Source: Dasania sp. GY-MA-18 (GTDB lineage Bacteria > Pseudomonadota > Gammaproteobacteria > Pseudomonadales > Dasaniaceae). Taken from it: DNA of 64,000 bases. Positions 1 to 9,150 of the stretch are shown here, piece by piece. Location of the stretch: the NCBI RefSeq assembly GCF_024734385.1, contig NZ_JANHAP010000003.1, forward strand, positions 1 through 64,000, written 5' to 3'. The translations under genes were made by a program, and so were the position numbers. The notes beneath the pieces are model-generated. The model searched no databases, was not told the origin of the DNA, and saw only the letters and a program-made list of their open reading frames with translations. Every line of letters begins with the position of its first letter. Position 1 is the first letter of the stretch.

Positions 1-123
1 TACCTTCCTTGCAGTAGGTTCATCCTGAACCGAAAATAACTATAAAATGGCCCGCTAATCTTTGCAAATAACTATTTGCAATATCAGATCAGCGAGGAAA
101 TATAGGTGTGGTTGATGCGGCGC
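1..123. other. Short stretch beyond the truncated hsdS; no gene assigned
   Basis: None of the three minus-strand frames continues the HsdS protein. It contains a near-perfect palindrome, TTGCAAATAACTATTTGCAA (63-82), and a related AATAACTATA core at 35-44. A minus-strand ATG at 23 could open another gene leaving the window, but it lacks a convincing ribosome binding site, so I do not call one. Confidence 0.4.
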
Positions 124-1011
124 TTACGATGTAACCACCCCTTCCTCTGGAACACATGTGATAAATCGATGTGAACCAACTCTGCCAGTATCCGTTGGTT
201 GAGCAACCGCTATCGCACCTTCCCAAGCAAAAACATTACTTAAGACCAAGTCATTTGGCTCAATGTGATATAGCTTCTTCGAACCAACATCTACACCATT
301 CAAGGCTGGCTTATGAAAAGTACCCTTTCCAAAGGACCTAACACCCAGTTCTGGATACTCACCATCGAAGTTAACACTAACTTTTCGGCGAATAATCGGT
401 AACACCTGAGACATTGGAAGATACTGAACATCATCAATCAAATTCTGGAAAGCACTCTGTAGAAGTGCCTGCGCTTCTGTGAGAACACCTTTTCTTAGGG
501 AAGTTACCTCATTGACCTGAGTCCGAATCGATTCAATTTTTTTTACTATTTGACGCTGCTCTGCTAGTTCTGGCAGACGAATCTCAATTCCTAAGAATTG
601 TTTTTCTTTCAGGCGAACTCTGTTAGTCGTACCTTCGCTCACCTTTTTGCAAGCATCAACAAACCAAGGCGTCTTGCTTAGCCAATTCAGATACTCAACA
701 TCGAGTCTTTTGGGATCAGCTTCGAACAAAGGAAAATCGCTAGTGATTACCGCTCCATCAAGTTCTTCAGGAATGACCCCAAATGCTCCGTGCCTAGCAT
801 CAATTTTAGACAGAATGAATTGACCTGGAGACACGTAGAAACGCTTGCCAGTGCCAATTTCACTACCGAGTTTAACGCCTCGCAGATTCACGCCTTTGCC
901 CCAAAGCCTGACCGTTACCTCTTTATATTCCTCATCAGGCAAGATATCTGCTGCATACTTACTGCTTGAAAGTAAATCACCGAGTCTAACCAGTGGCCAC
1001 TGACTGTTCAC
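124..1011 (-). pseudogene. hsdS: Type I restriction enzyme specificity subunit HsdS, C-terminally truncated
   Basis: HsdS chooses the DNA target of a type I R-M complex through two target recognition domains (TRDs) joined by conserved helical spacers. Residues 1 to about 145 look like TRD1; a central conserved helix follows (LPELAEQRQIVKKIE, about 147-161); TRD2 begins near residue 198 and runs to the typical SHRFITCVPEEG segment. It then stops abruptly after VVTS at 295 residues, whereas full HsdS proteins are usually about 400-450. The missing part is the rest of TRD2 and the last helical repeat. The start overlaps hsdM by ATGA, so it was the third gene of the operon. No frame downstream restores HsdS-like sequence, pointing to a rearrangement breakpoint near 124 rather than a simple frameshift. 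It may be dead, or may act as a shortened subunit. Confidence 0.8.
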
Positions 1012-2582
1012 TCATGACCTCCAGAAAGTTGCTCTTTTAGCCCATCCAATATCGAAAATATCTGCTTTTCTTTCTTAGCTATGCTTTCTAGCAGCTCCAG
1101 AGGCGGACGATGTTCTAGTGCTTCCAGGCTGTTTGGATTTTTTAAGTCCAAATTAGCGGCAAACAACGTACCATCTTCGTCATATTTCAAAATTTCGCTT
1201 GCTGAAACTTTCCAAGCGAAAGTGTTTTCGTGCCTTCTCTCCCACCATGCCATGCAATCAGCAAACTCACCAAATTCCATCGGTTTAGTTTTCGTATATT
1301 TTTTGCGCCCATCTGGAGTGGGAATATCGTAATACCAGATTTCGTCGGTTGGTCCACTTCTATCAAAGAACAGTAAGTTGGCCGGGATATCGGTATAAGG
1401 TGCAAAAACACCATCTGGCAATCGAACAATTGTGTGAAGGTTGAAGTTTTTAAGTAGTTCTTCTTTGATCCGCGCACCAATGCCATCACTAAATAACGTA
1501 CCATTAGGTACAACAACTGCCGCTCGGCCTCCACAATCAGATCCTTTACCAGGCCTTTTAAGCTTGCGCATAATAAGCTGAAGAAACAAAAGTGCAGTTT
1601 CAGCTGTTTGCATGTCATCAGGGAAGTTCCCCAATATCCCTTTCTCTTCCTCGCCACCAAACGGTGGGTTAGTCAGGATCACGTCAACGCGGTCTTTGTC
1701 GCCGATTTCACGCAGGGGGAAGCGAAGACTGTTACCCGAGTCAATTTGAGGGTATTCCAGTCCATGCAACAACAGGTTCATCTGAACAAGCAAATAGGGG
1801 AGAGGTTTGGGTTCGCCACCATATAAGCTTGAGCCTTGCAGCATCGCGCGATCTTCTACGGTCGCACACTGGCCTTCCAGGTAAGACAACGCTTCAACCA
1901 AGAAGCCACCGGTGCCACATGCAGGATCCAGCACACTCTCGCCCAGCTGAGGCTTAGTGACTTCGACCATGAAACGAACCACTGGTCGTGGTGTATAGAA
2001 CTCACCAGAGTCACCTGCTGCATCACGCATCTCTCGCAACATGGTTTCGTACAGGCGGCTAAGGGTGTGCATTTCCTCAGAGGAGTTGAAATGAATACCA
2101 TTGACCTTATCGATCACATCTCGCAACAGGTAGCCATTAAGCATCCTGTTGTGTAATCCGCTGAAGACCGTCGCAATCACGTCACGACGATCCATCTGGC
2201 CATTTTCGCCCTGTAACTCTCTCAAATAAGCGAACAGACCCTCGCCTTTCGTGCCGTCTGGCCTGACAGTAAAGTCATTGTTGACAAAAGAGATCAGTTC
2301 ACCTCCAGTGATCCCACCTTCCTTTGCTGCCCAATCACGCCAACGGTAAGGCGCATCAATTGCGGCTTTGAACTCTTTCCCCTCTAACTCAGCCTTTGCT
2401 TCTCTAAGGCTTTCTAAATCATCAAGAAACTTGAGAAACATCACCCAAGTAAGCACAGGAAGTCTATCAAGATCACCGTTAAGGCCTTTGTCCTTACGCA
2501 TAATCTGACGTGCACTTTTTACAATAGAGCCCAGTTGTTGAGCTGTTGTCATTGGCTTTGCAGCCTTCTTTTTAGTCATCAA
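1008..2582 (-). CDS. hsdM: Type I restriction-modification methyltransferase HsdM
   Basis: Adenine-N6 DNA methyltransferase subunit. With HsdS it methylates the host recognition site; with HsdR it forms the restriction complex. An N-terminal helical HsdM domain (about 12-165) precedes the methyltransferase fold: AdoMet motif I DPACGTGGF at 219-227 and catalytic motif IV NPPFGG at 305-310. The length of 524 residues is normal. It starts 15 bp after hsdR and overlaps hsdS by four bases (ATGA), so the three are one operon. Two adjacent ATG codons open the gene, so the first residue is uncertain by one. Nothing looks broken, but methylation depends on a working HsdS, and the adjacent hsdS is truncated. 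Confidence 0.95.
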   Translation of the reverse strand: MMTKKKAAKPMTTAQQLGSIVKSARQIMRKDKGLNGDLDRLPVLTWVMFLKFLDDLESLREAKAELEGKEFKAAIDAPYRWRDWAAKEGGITGGELISFVNNDFTVRPDGTKGEGLFAYLRELQGENGQMDRRDVIATVFSGLHNRMLNGYLLRDVIDKVNGIHFNSSEEMHTLSRLYETMLREMRDAAGDSGEFYTPRPVVRFMVEVTKPQLGESVLDPACGTGGFLVEALSYLEGQCATVEDRAMLQGSSLYGGEPKPLPYLLVQMNLLLHGLEYPQIDSGNSLRFPLREIGDKDRVDVILTNPPFGGEEEKGILGNFPDDMQTAETALLFLQLIMRKLKRPGKGSDCGGRAAVVVPNGTLFSDGIGARIKEELLKNFNLHTIVRLPDGVFAPYTDIPANLLFFDRSGPTDEIWYYDIPTPDGRKKYTKTKPMEFGEFADCMAWWERRHENTFAWKVSASEILKYDEDGTLFAANLDLKNPNSLEALEHRPPLELLESIAKKEKQIFSILDGLKEQLSGGHE

Positions 2583-2597
2583 TTACTACCAATATTC

Positions 2598-5186
2598 TTA
2601 TGAGTGGTAGAGCAGAGATTGCATCTGGTCTACCGCACTTTTCATCTCTCTTGGCCCACCAAATCGTCCCGCAATCTCTATCAAATTGCCGAAATCAGAA
2701 ATTGGTGGAACATCAACCACTTCTGCGAGGTTGAATTGTGTTGGTCCGTGTTCTCGGTACTTGCTTAAGAGCGCCTCTAGCACCTCTCTGGCCTGAGGGC
2801 CGTATTTGTCAAAGAAGTCGGGATTTTGCTTTCGCAGGTATTCTGCACGCTCGCGCCTGGTTCTTAGGGGCGCATCGAACGCCAAATGACAAAGCAAGTC
2901 AAATGGATCTGCGTCGGGCTTTCCAACCTCCTCGCTCACATGCAGGAAATCAATGCCCTTAGCGGACAGCGTCGCTATGATGTCTTCACGCTTAACCGGA
3001 TCGGCCCAACTATCACGAAGCTCATCAGGTGATGAAAACAAGGTTCTCACGCTTTCTGCTGTGTAGTCGGTAAACTGGACAACCTTTAGCTGTTTACCAC
3101 TTGCATCAAACTCGTAAACAACATGGGTAGAAATATCCACCATGCCACCATCAACATAATAGCGTGCTGGTTCAGACTCAGAGATTTCTCCTCCAGAGCC
3201 TGTGTCTCCCCCATCCGGCAGCGTATCATCACCGCTTCCATCTGGTACATCATCGCCATCTTGAGGTAACTCATTACCTTCATCATCAATGATGGTGTCT
3301 TCCTCGATGTCAGGGAAGCCATCAAAAGTTGGGTCAGCAAAGTTTTGAGTCGCTGACCCCGTATAATCCAGAATGCTGAACCAAAGCTTGTCGTAATCTT
3401 CACGTAACCTGGTTCCCCGCCCGATGATCTGCTTGAACTCACTCATTGAGTTTACAACCCGAACTAAAATGACATTTTTGCAAGTCGGTGCATCAACGCC
3501 AGTAGTCAGTAACTGCGAAGTAGTTAAGATTACCGGTGTTGTTGTTTCCAGCTCTTGGAATCGACTGAGGTGACCTTTACCAATTTTCTTTTCATCTGAC
3601 GTCACCCGAGCAACATAGTCCTGATACTTTTTGACTAAATCGCTGTTCAGGTTATTCAAAGCTCGGCGCATATCGTCAGCGTGAGATTGGTCTACGCAGA
3701 AAACAATTGTCTTTGCGAACCTGTCGGTTCTTTTAAGAAAATCTGTAATATGCTTGGCGATCGTCTCCGTCCGGGCTTTCAGGACAACTTTTCGCTCAAA
3801 GTCTTTTGTTCCATACTCTTCGTCTGGGATTTCACGACCATAACGATCTAACTCTCCCTTGGTAGGCCTCCAACCCGTAGCATCTACTTGAGTAATTACG
3901 CGATGCACACGATATGGAGCAAGGAAACCGTCTTCAATTCCTTGAGCTAGGCTGTATGTATAGAGCGGATTTTCAAAGTACCTATATGTATCACGGTTAT
4001 CTTCACGAAGGGGAGTTGCTGTCATTCCGACCTGATAAGCGGGCTCAAAATACTCAAGAATCTCTCTCCAGTTACTATCATCTCTGGCACTCCCACGATG
4101 ACACTCGTCTACGATGATCAGATCGAAAAAGTCAGGAGAGAATTCTCTATATAAGCCTGGTCGGTTCTTATCCTTAGCAATGGATTGATAAATAGCAAAG
4201 TACATCTCTCGACTTTTTGTAATCTTGCCACCTTCAATCTTATGCCGAGCATCACCGAAAGGAGTAAACGTCTTATCTTTTGGGTCATCAACCAGTACAT
4301 TTCGGTCAGCCAAGAACAAAATTCTGGGCTTTCTGTACTCACCTGAACTATTCCACTTGGAATTCCATAACTTCCAGCAAATTTGAAAAGCTACAATCGT
4401 TTTTCCGGTACCAGTAGCCATCGTGATTAGATTGCGCTTCTTTCCCTGCAAAATAGAAAGTACGGTACGGTTGATAGCTATCTGCTGGTAGTATCTCGGT
4501 GAAAACCCTCCAGGGGCATGATGATAAGCACTCAGAAGCCTATCGGTAGCTTCAGTATCCAAACCTTCGCCGCTTCCAAGACGCGTAATCAATTCTTCAG
4601 GGGTTGGATAATCACTGACGACCTGCTCAATCCCCGTCAGAAAATCGAATTCTAGAATTTCATGACCGTTGGTTGCATATGCGAACTTAAGACCTAGGAT
4701 TTCAGCATAGGTTTTGGCTTGTTGCATTCCTTTACCTACAGGAGCTGATTCGGGCTTAGCCTCCACAACGGCAATAGGAAAGTCTCGGTTGTATCTAAGC
4801 AGGTAATCTGCCCTATATTGCTCACCGCGAGAGGTTTTATCTCCTCTAACAGTAATTCGCCCATCAGTAAGCTGATGCTGTTCCCTTATTTGATGAGGGG
4901 TGTTATCCCAACCTGCCTCAACAAGCTTAGGAGTAACATACTTCCGACAAGTATCTGCTTCATTCAGTTTTTCTTGCTGTGACTCTGCACTTTTGTCCGG
5001 CCAATAGCTTTCATGATTCTGAGGTTCATGCGGCTTGCTGTAATTTGCTTCTGCTAAAGCGTAGTCACCAATAGTTTCCGATGGCATCATTTCCAGCACA
5101 GTGCGCGGCTTTGGCGGTTTAGGACGACCAGACATGCTTGAAACGAGAGGAACTGTTAATTCTTGATTGCTATTTTCTTTAGACAT
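2598..5186 (-). CDS. hsdR: Type I restriction endonuclease HsdR
   Basis: Motor and nuclease subunit of a type I restriction enzyme: it translocates unmethylated DNA and cuts at a distance. An N-terminal nuclease with D127, E142-x-K144 (VVEAK) and a downstream QxxxY (Q156-Y160) matches the HsdR endonuclease motif. A superfamily 2 translocase follows: Walker A MATGTGKT at 256-263, DECH box at 360-363, a TATP motif near 388, and a QIIGRGTRLRED motif VI farther on. An acidic Asp/Gly-rich linker separates the motor from the C-terminal helical domain that docks to HsdM. It is 862 residues and intact. Its ATG overlaps the stop of the upstream membrane-protein gene (TAATG), which implies translational coupling. 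Confidence 0.95.
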   Translation of the reverse strand: MSKENSNQELTVPLVSSMSGRPKPPKPRTVLEMMPSETIGDYALAEANYSKPHEPQNHESYWPDKSAESQQEKLNEADTCRKYVTPKLVEAGWDNTPHQIREQHQLTDGRITVRGDKTSRGEQYRADYLLRYNRDFPIAVVEAKPESAPVGKGMQQAKTYAEILGLKFAYATNGHEILEFDFLTGIEQVVSDYPTPEELITRLGSGEGLDTEATDRLLSAYHHAPGGFSPRYYQQIAINRTVLSILQGKKRNLITMATGTGKTIVAFQICWKLWNSKWNSSGEYRKPRILFLADRNVLVDDPKDKTFTPFGDARHKIEGGKITKSREMYFAIYQSIAKDKNRPGLYREFSPDFFDLIIVDECHRGSARDDSNWREILEYFEPAYQVGMTATPLREDNRDTYRYFENPLYTYSLAQGIEDGFLAPYRVHRVITQVDATGWRPTKGELDRYGREIPDEEYGTKDFERKVVLKARTETIAKHITDFLKRTDRFAKTIVFCVDQSHADDMRRALNNLNSDLVKKYQDYVARVTSDEKKIGKGHLSRFQELETTTPVILTTSQLLTTGVDAPTCKNVILVRVVNSMSEFKQIIGRGTRLREDYDKLWFSILDYTGSATQNFADPTFDGFPDIEEDTIIDDEGNELPQDGDDVPDGSGDDTLPDGGDTGSGGEISESEPARYYVDGGMVDISTHVVYEFDASGKQLKVVQFTDYTAESVRTLFSSPDELRDSWADPVKREDIIATLSAKGIDFLHVSEEVGKPDADPFDLLCHLAFDAPLRTRRERAEYLRKQNPDFFDKYGPQAREVLEALLSKYREHGPTQFNLAEVVDVPPISDFGNLIEIAGRFGGPREMKSAVDQMQSLLYHS

Positions 5187-5815
5187 TATTCATCAGCTCC
5201 TGATTCAGTAGATACCAACTGAACCGGTGATTCTAATTCAGCAGAAGGTAAAGTAACCTGTTGCACAACAATAGGTTTTCTAGGTGAGGATGCATCAAGA
5301 TCAGCCAAGATAAATAGCATACTCGCAGTCATGAATAGTGCTACAGAAGGAAGTGATAACCTGTAGAAACGATGCATTCTGCTGAGGCGTTCTTCATTAA
5401 CCTTAGTATTCGTTGATGAAATCTCTGCCGTACTACTCAGCAAGTAATCCAACATGTCACTTTCAATAGATCCATTCTCATCAGAATCCTTGTAGTGACG
5501 TTCCAAACCATGCCGATATGCCTCGACATCGGTTAGAACTGGTAAATAGTCATATTTGTTGCCCCAAAATGCTCTACTTAGGACCCACACTGAAAAAGCA
5601 AACGGAATTAGTGCAAGTCCCAAGCACCCAATAAATAGCCAAACGAGATATTGCGGCTCTGAAAAATCCACTGTTCTCAGCATATATGCCGATAGCGCTA
5701 CACCAGTAGCAATGAACGCGAAACGAACCTGAGCTTGCGCAGTAATCCGATCCTTGCGCTCCAGCTCATGAAAATAGAGTTCTTTATAAAGCTGGAGTAA
5801 TTCCTTTTTGTTCAA
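5186..5815 (-). CDS. Three-pass membrane protein of unknown function, coupled to hsdR
   Basis: I do not recognise a family. The protein starts with a charged amphipathic helix (NKKELLQLYKELYFHELERK), has two closely spaced membrane segments (about residues 32-47 and 57-79), a roughly 75-residue acidic, Ser/Thr-rich cytoplasmic-type stretch, a third membrane segment (about 155-172) and a polar tail. A paired-helix layout with a helical soluble part is reminiscent of SLATT-type defence effectors, but that is only a resemblance in layout. I chose a TTG start at 5815 because AGGAAG lies six bases upstream; a GTG at 5848 in the same frame is the alternative. Its stop overlaps the hsdR start (TAATG), so it is the first gene of the R-M operon and may be a partner or regulator of it. 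Confidence 0.75.
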   Translation of the reverse strand: MNKKELLQLYKELYFHELERKDRITAQAQVRFAFIATGVALSAYMLRTVDFSEPQYLVWLFIGCLGLALIPFAFSVWVLSRAFWGNKYDYLPVLTDVEAYRHGLERHYKDSDENGSIESDMLDYLLSSTAEISSTNTKVNEERLSRMHRFYRLSLPSVALFMTASMLFILADLDASSPRKPIVVQQVTLPSAELESPVQLVSTESGADE

Positions 5816-5848
5816 GATAGTCTTCCTGTTAACTAATCTGCACAGCAC

Positions 5849-6050
5849 GAAAGTTGTTTAGAGTTGACCTAAAACCTAAAAGTATACGGCTCCTAGCATT
5901 GCCAACACACAGGTTATGCATTTAAAACAATTTAAGCTCGTATCCCATTGAAAAGTTTACGAAACTAATTACGTATATCCAAGCTATTTCAGGGTAACCC
6001 AGCTTTAGTTACTAAAGACATCAACAGCAAATATCGCTGATTAATGGCAA
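5849..6050. other. Gap between tnsE and cargo operon
   Basis: About 200 bp that should hold the cargo operon's promoter (minus strand) and the end of the tns transcript. Two small hairpins lie side by side below the tnsE stop: GGGT-A-ACCC (about 5993-6001) and CTTTAGT-T-ACTAAAG (6003-6017). Neither is followed by a T-run, so a rho-independent terminator is not supported. I see no other feature. Confidence 0.4.
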
Positions 6051-7649
6051 TTAGACACTACGCTTAATCCAGCTGGCTATTCTAAGTGCCCATGGATCAA
6101 TTACCTCTGGAGCAACCACTCCAGAGTGCTTTGATTTTGAGTGCGGAATACCTTTGTAAGAACCATCACCCAACTGATCCCTAAAAAAATCGTTCGGCCA
6201 CCCCAAGGATTTCTTCATTATTCCGTGAAGAATAACCTGCTTGTTTATCCCGACCCAACCATGAGGTGATTTAAGCAGCATGGTCGATAGTTTCGCAGCA
6301 CCATCAGATGTATCGACCTCAAGTAAAATAAATTCCCTGTTACCATGCAACAACTCAACAATGGCTAGGCAACGCGGGTTTTGTGTATCTGCTAACCAAT
6401 GCTTTTTTCCATCTCCAACCCTAGGTAATTTTTCTAAGCTTAGGTTTAAGACCTGACAACCGTGAGATGACTCAAGAACCGCTACCATATTAAGAAATGA
6501 TTGAAACTTGCCCAGGTAAAGGTGAACATCGTCCGTTTGATCATCCAGATTATTCCATGCACCTCCGGGCAGATTACCTGATTCTTCCTTTTCATTTGGA
6601 CTCAGCTCTTTATCCAAAACCTCTTTGTCTCCATCGCCAACTATGTTGTTAACCGCCTTAGTCTTTTTCGCTATTCGATTTGTTATATGAGGGTTCTGAA
6701 AGGAAACGGATACTTGCTTAGATATGAGCGTCAGGGTCGCTTTATCAGAATCTGACAACTCGTCATCATCGAGTTCGAACTCATCAGAAGATTCTCCTTG
6801 CTTACTATCGCCTCTGGTTGGCTTGCCTCCGACCCTTCGATCATAGGCTGGGTGGTAGAAGTCAATTTCCCCTTCCACATCCGATGGTAAATTATCTAGC
6901 TGGGTTATTTCCCAAACAAAAAAACTACCCGAATCGCGATCTTCCCAACCTCGTGCCCCCAGCTTCACATCCGTCAATGGAGGTGGAGTGAATTGGTAGT
7001 GCCAATGTAAGTAACTGCCTTTCTGAAATTGCCCTTTGACAAGCTGCATGCTAATGCTTTCGAAAGAGGCTCTGGCAGCACTATCTAATAACACCCAACT
7101 GAGAAATCTTCGATTATCGTCTCGGTTAAAGTATGAAACTGGATATTCGGCGCCTTCACGAACTACGATTAATGGCTGACCATCCTCTCTGAGACCTAGC
7201 ATAAAGTCTTCGGCCAAAGCGTCGTGCTGGAGGCTTAGTCGAGCAAGAAATGGATCATGATAGAAAAGTACTCGAGCGAATTCTAATTGCGGGATAAAGA
7301 CTCGTTTAGTATTAACGGTCGCAACAAAACACATTTGATTGCCGTCACCGCCGTGATGATGGGCATGATACGCAGGGCAATCAGATGCCTTTGCGATACC
7401 CCAATCTTGAGCGTTATTTATAACAAAATCGATTGGCAATCCAGCAGGCTTTAGCTGCTGAGTTGGGTTTAACACTCTTTTTCTCGCAAGCACAGGAATA
7501 TTACTGAACTGCATGCTTTGAGATTGTTTACCTGTAAAGTCTACATTTATCGCCCACCCCTTTCGGTCTAAGCCACGAAACAAAGAGCCAATGCCCATAA
7601 CTTTTGAATCATTATCCAGCTTCTTAAATCGTGCATTGCTTTTACTCAC
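6051..7649 (-). CDS. tnsE: Tn7 transposition protein TnsE
   Basis: Target selector that sends Tn7 into DNA with free 3' ends and to the beta clamp, such as replicating conjugative plasmids. It is 532 residues, close to the Tn7 protein (about 538). The best clue is residues 119-131, IPQLEFARVLFYH, which line up with the clamp-binding segment of Tn7 TnsE (IPQLELARSLFL as I recall it). The central acidic Ser/Asp-rich linker and the C-terminal region (FILLEVDTSDGAAKLST, WPNDFF) also match. The start is GTG and overlaps tnsD by eight bases. A tnsE next to tnsD means this element can use both the attTn7 route and the plasmid route. It appears intact. Confidence 0.93.
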   Translation of the reverse strand: MSKSNARFKKLDNDSKVMGIGSLFRGLDRKGWAINVDFTGKQSQSMQFSNIPVLARKRVLNPTQQLKPAGLPIDFVINNAQDWGIAKASDCPAYHAHHHGGDGNQMCFVATVNTKRVFIPQLEFARVLFYHDPFLARLSLQHDALAEDFMLGLREDGQPLIVVREGAEYPVSYFNRDDNRRFLSWVLLDSAARASFESISMQLVKGQFQKGSYLHWHYQFTPPPLTDVKLGARGWEDRDSGSFFVWEITQLDNLPSDVEGEIDFYHPAYDRRVGGKPTRGDSKQGESSDEFELDDDELSDSDKATLTLISKQVSVSFQNPHITNRIAKKTKAVNNIVGDGDKEVLDKELSPNEKEESGNLPGGAWNNLDDQTDDVHLYLGKFQSFLNMVAVLESSHGCQVLNLSLEKLPRVGDGKKHWLADTQNPRCLAIVELLHGNREFILLEVDTSDGAAKLSTMLLKSPHGWVGINKQVILHGIMKKSLGWPNDFFRDQLGDGSYKGIPHSKSKHSGVVAPEVIDPWALRIASWIKRSV

Positions 7650-9150
7650 TCAAGATATCCTTTAAAAGCGCAGTAATTAATTCCGTCATCCGCTCATCGC
7701 TTAAACCCGCTTCCCTGAGTAGCGACCAGCGTTTAATCTCCCGATGTTTGTTCCTCATTGACAAATAGGCACGCGTAAGCCTTCTTGCTTGATATTCAGT
7801 CGTGCTTTCAGAATAAAGAGTTAACAACATTGCACAACGTGGTAATCGGCTTAGATTCTTTTCAACAGTTGCTCGCTGATTCAACTGATGTATCAGGAAG
7901 GTACGGCTAAGATGCGGTGCGTTTAGGTTTTCAGTCAAAGCCTTACAGACACGCCTTAGCTCTCGAGCAATTTTCCTATCCCTTTTGGACCAATCGACTC
8001 GATGATTTTTTAGAGTAGTTTCAGTATGGAATGATTTGTCGATCTCCATCAACCATTCGTAGTTGTTACGATAAAGCCGAGCATACAATGCCTTATAAAT
8101 CTGCCGTGCAGCTTTTGGCGAGTAGGATTTGAGGAGCGTTTTCCACTGCAATTGATCAGGGCTCGGCGGGGCTACAGGTTCTACGTCGTGCTTCTGAGCA
8201 GACTGATTCTTAGTTTCTGCGGCGGAAATTATTAGGCTCGAAGCTTGATTGATAGCTTCACTAATACTTAGCCTCCCATCAGACAGGGCTACGATTGCAA
8301 CTATATGTTCAGCAAAACTAAAGCTTTTTCTATGCTTGCGGAATAGTGATTTTAGCCATGAAGTCTCTATTCTCGAGGGAAGAATTCTTACATCTTCGAG
8401 CCACTGCTTTCCCCAAAACGTAACAACAGTGTCGTGTATCTTTGAATGGTCAATTCTAGAGCCATCTAAATAATTCAGGCTTACAGCGAACTGTTTATAA
8501 AACAAAGACCATTGGGCAAAGCTAATCCCTTCACAATTACTCAGTAGTAACTGAGCACATTGCTTTGCAAAGACTTCATCCTGCTCCTTAACAAGGACAT
8601 CTTGAAATAAATCAGCAGATTCTACCGGGATAAAAGCATGCCGATGCTCTCCATCTAATTCGATATTCGATCTACTCAATGCGCCATGTTTAGGGCACAT
8701 TCTCACCAAAGGAACCTGCCAAAGGCGATGCCAATAGCATTCTCCATATTTCAACCTTTGCTCAGCCAAACATGGCCTGCAAGCAAACAATTCGGTCTTT
8801 GCCTTAACTCTGGAAGCAGCAATACCTGAAGCTAAATGTGCAGCACCTTGTGACTGCTCCGCCATCCAGTTGCGTAGCTTTTTAATTCGCTCAGGTGGCA
8901 AAAAAGGTGCGTAAATTGGCCATAGTGTATGGCGAGCGATTAAGAGACTTGTATTGAGCCCGCTGTTACTTGGGTACTGCTGAGCTAATGATTGAACATG
9001 ACTAGGTAGATCCACCGTTGCGATTATTTTCCGATTCTCAAACACCTGATCCAACAGCTGCTTAGGAGAGGTCTCCCCATCATGCACACCCGCTCTCGCG
9101 ACTGTGCTATACAGCAACTCATCAGAGTAAGGTTTCGGAAATCCCAGCAT
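7642..9150 (-). CDS. tnsD: Tn7 target-site selector TnsD (TniQ family)
   Basis: Sequence-specific DNA-binding protein that recognises the 3' end of glmS and recruits TnsC. An N-terminal TniQ domain contains a CCCH zinc finger; with the start used here it falls at C124, C127, C152 and H155, exactly the Tn7 numbering. SWLKSLFRKHRKSFSF in the middle closely matches Tn7 TnsD. I prefer the ATG at 9150, which overlaps the tnsC stop as TAATG and has AGGG five bases upstream, over an ATG at 9168: the protein then begins MLGFPKPYSDELLY, like Tn7 (MRNFPVPYSNELIY). It is 502 residues, near the usual 508. The element's position beside glmS shows that this protein worked. Confidence 0.95.
   Translation of the reverse strand: MLGFPKPYSDELLYSTVARAGVHDGETSPKQLLDQVFENRKIIATVDLPSHVQSLAQQYPSNSGLNTSLLIARHTLWPIYAPFLPPERIKKLRNWMAEQSQGAAHLASGIAASRVKAKTELFACRPCLAEQRLKYGECYWHRLWQVPLVRMCPKHGALSRSNIELDGEHRHAFIPVESADLFQDVLVKEQDEVFAKQCAQLLLSNCEGISFAQWSLFYKQFAVSLNYLDGSRIDHSKIHDTVVTFWGKQWLEDVRILPSRIETSWLKSLFRKHRKSFSFAEHIVAIVALSDGRLSISEAINQASSLIISAAETKNQSAQKHDVEPVAPPSPDQLQWKTLLKSYSPKAARQIYKALYARLYRNNYEWLMEIDKSFHTETTLKNHRVDWSKRDRKIARELRRVCKALTENLNAPHLSRTFLIHQLNQRATVEKNLSRLPRCAMLLTLYSESTTEYQARRLTRAYLSMRNKHREIKRWSLLREAGLSDERMTELITALLKDILSE

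Noticed and set aside
1-123. Left end of the Tn7 element directly after truncated hsdS
   Set aside because: No TGTTGG-like terminus, no CTAGC duplication, and the TnsB-core-like motifs point in the right-end direction.
1187-1660. 157-codon frame inside hsdM
   Set aside because: It overlaps a well-supported gene in another frame and has no family-like motif.
6003-6017. CTTTAGTTACTAAAG as terminator after tnsE
   Set aside because: Palindrome is present, but no T-run follows on either strand.
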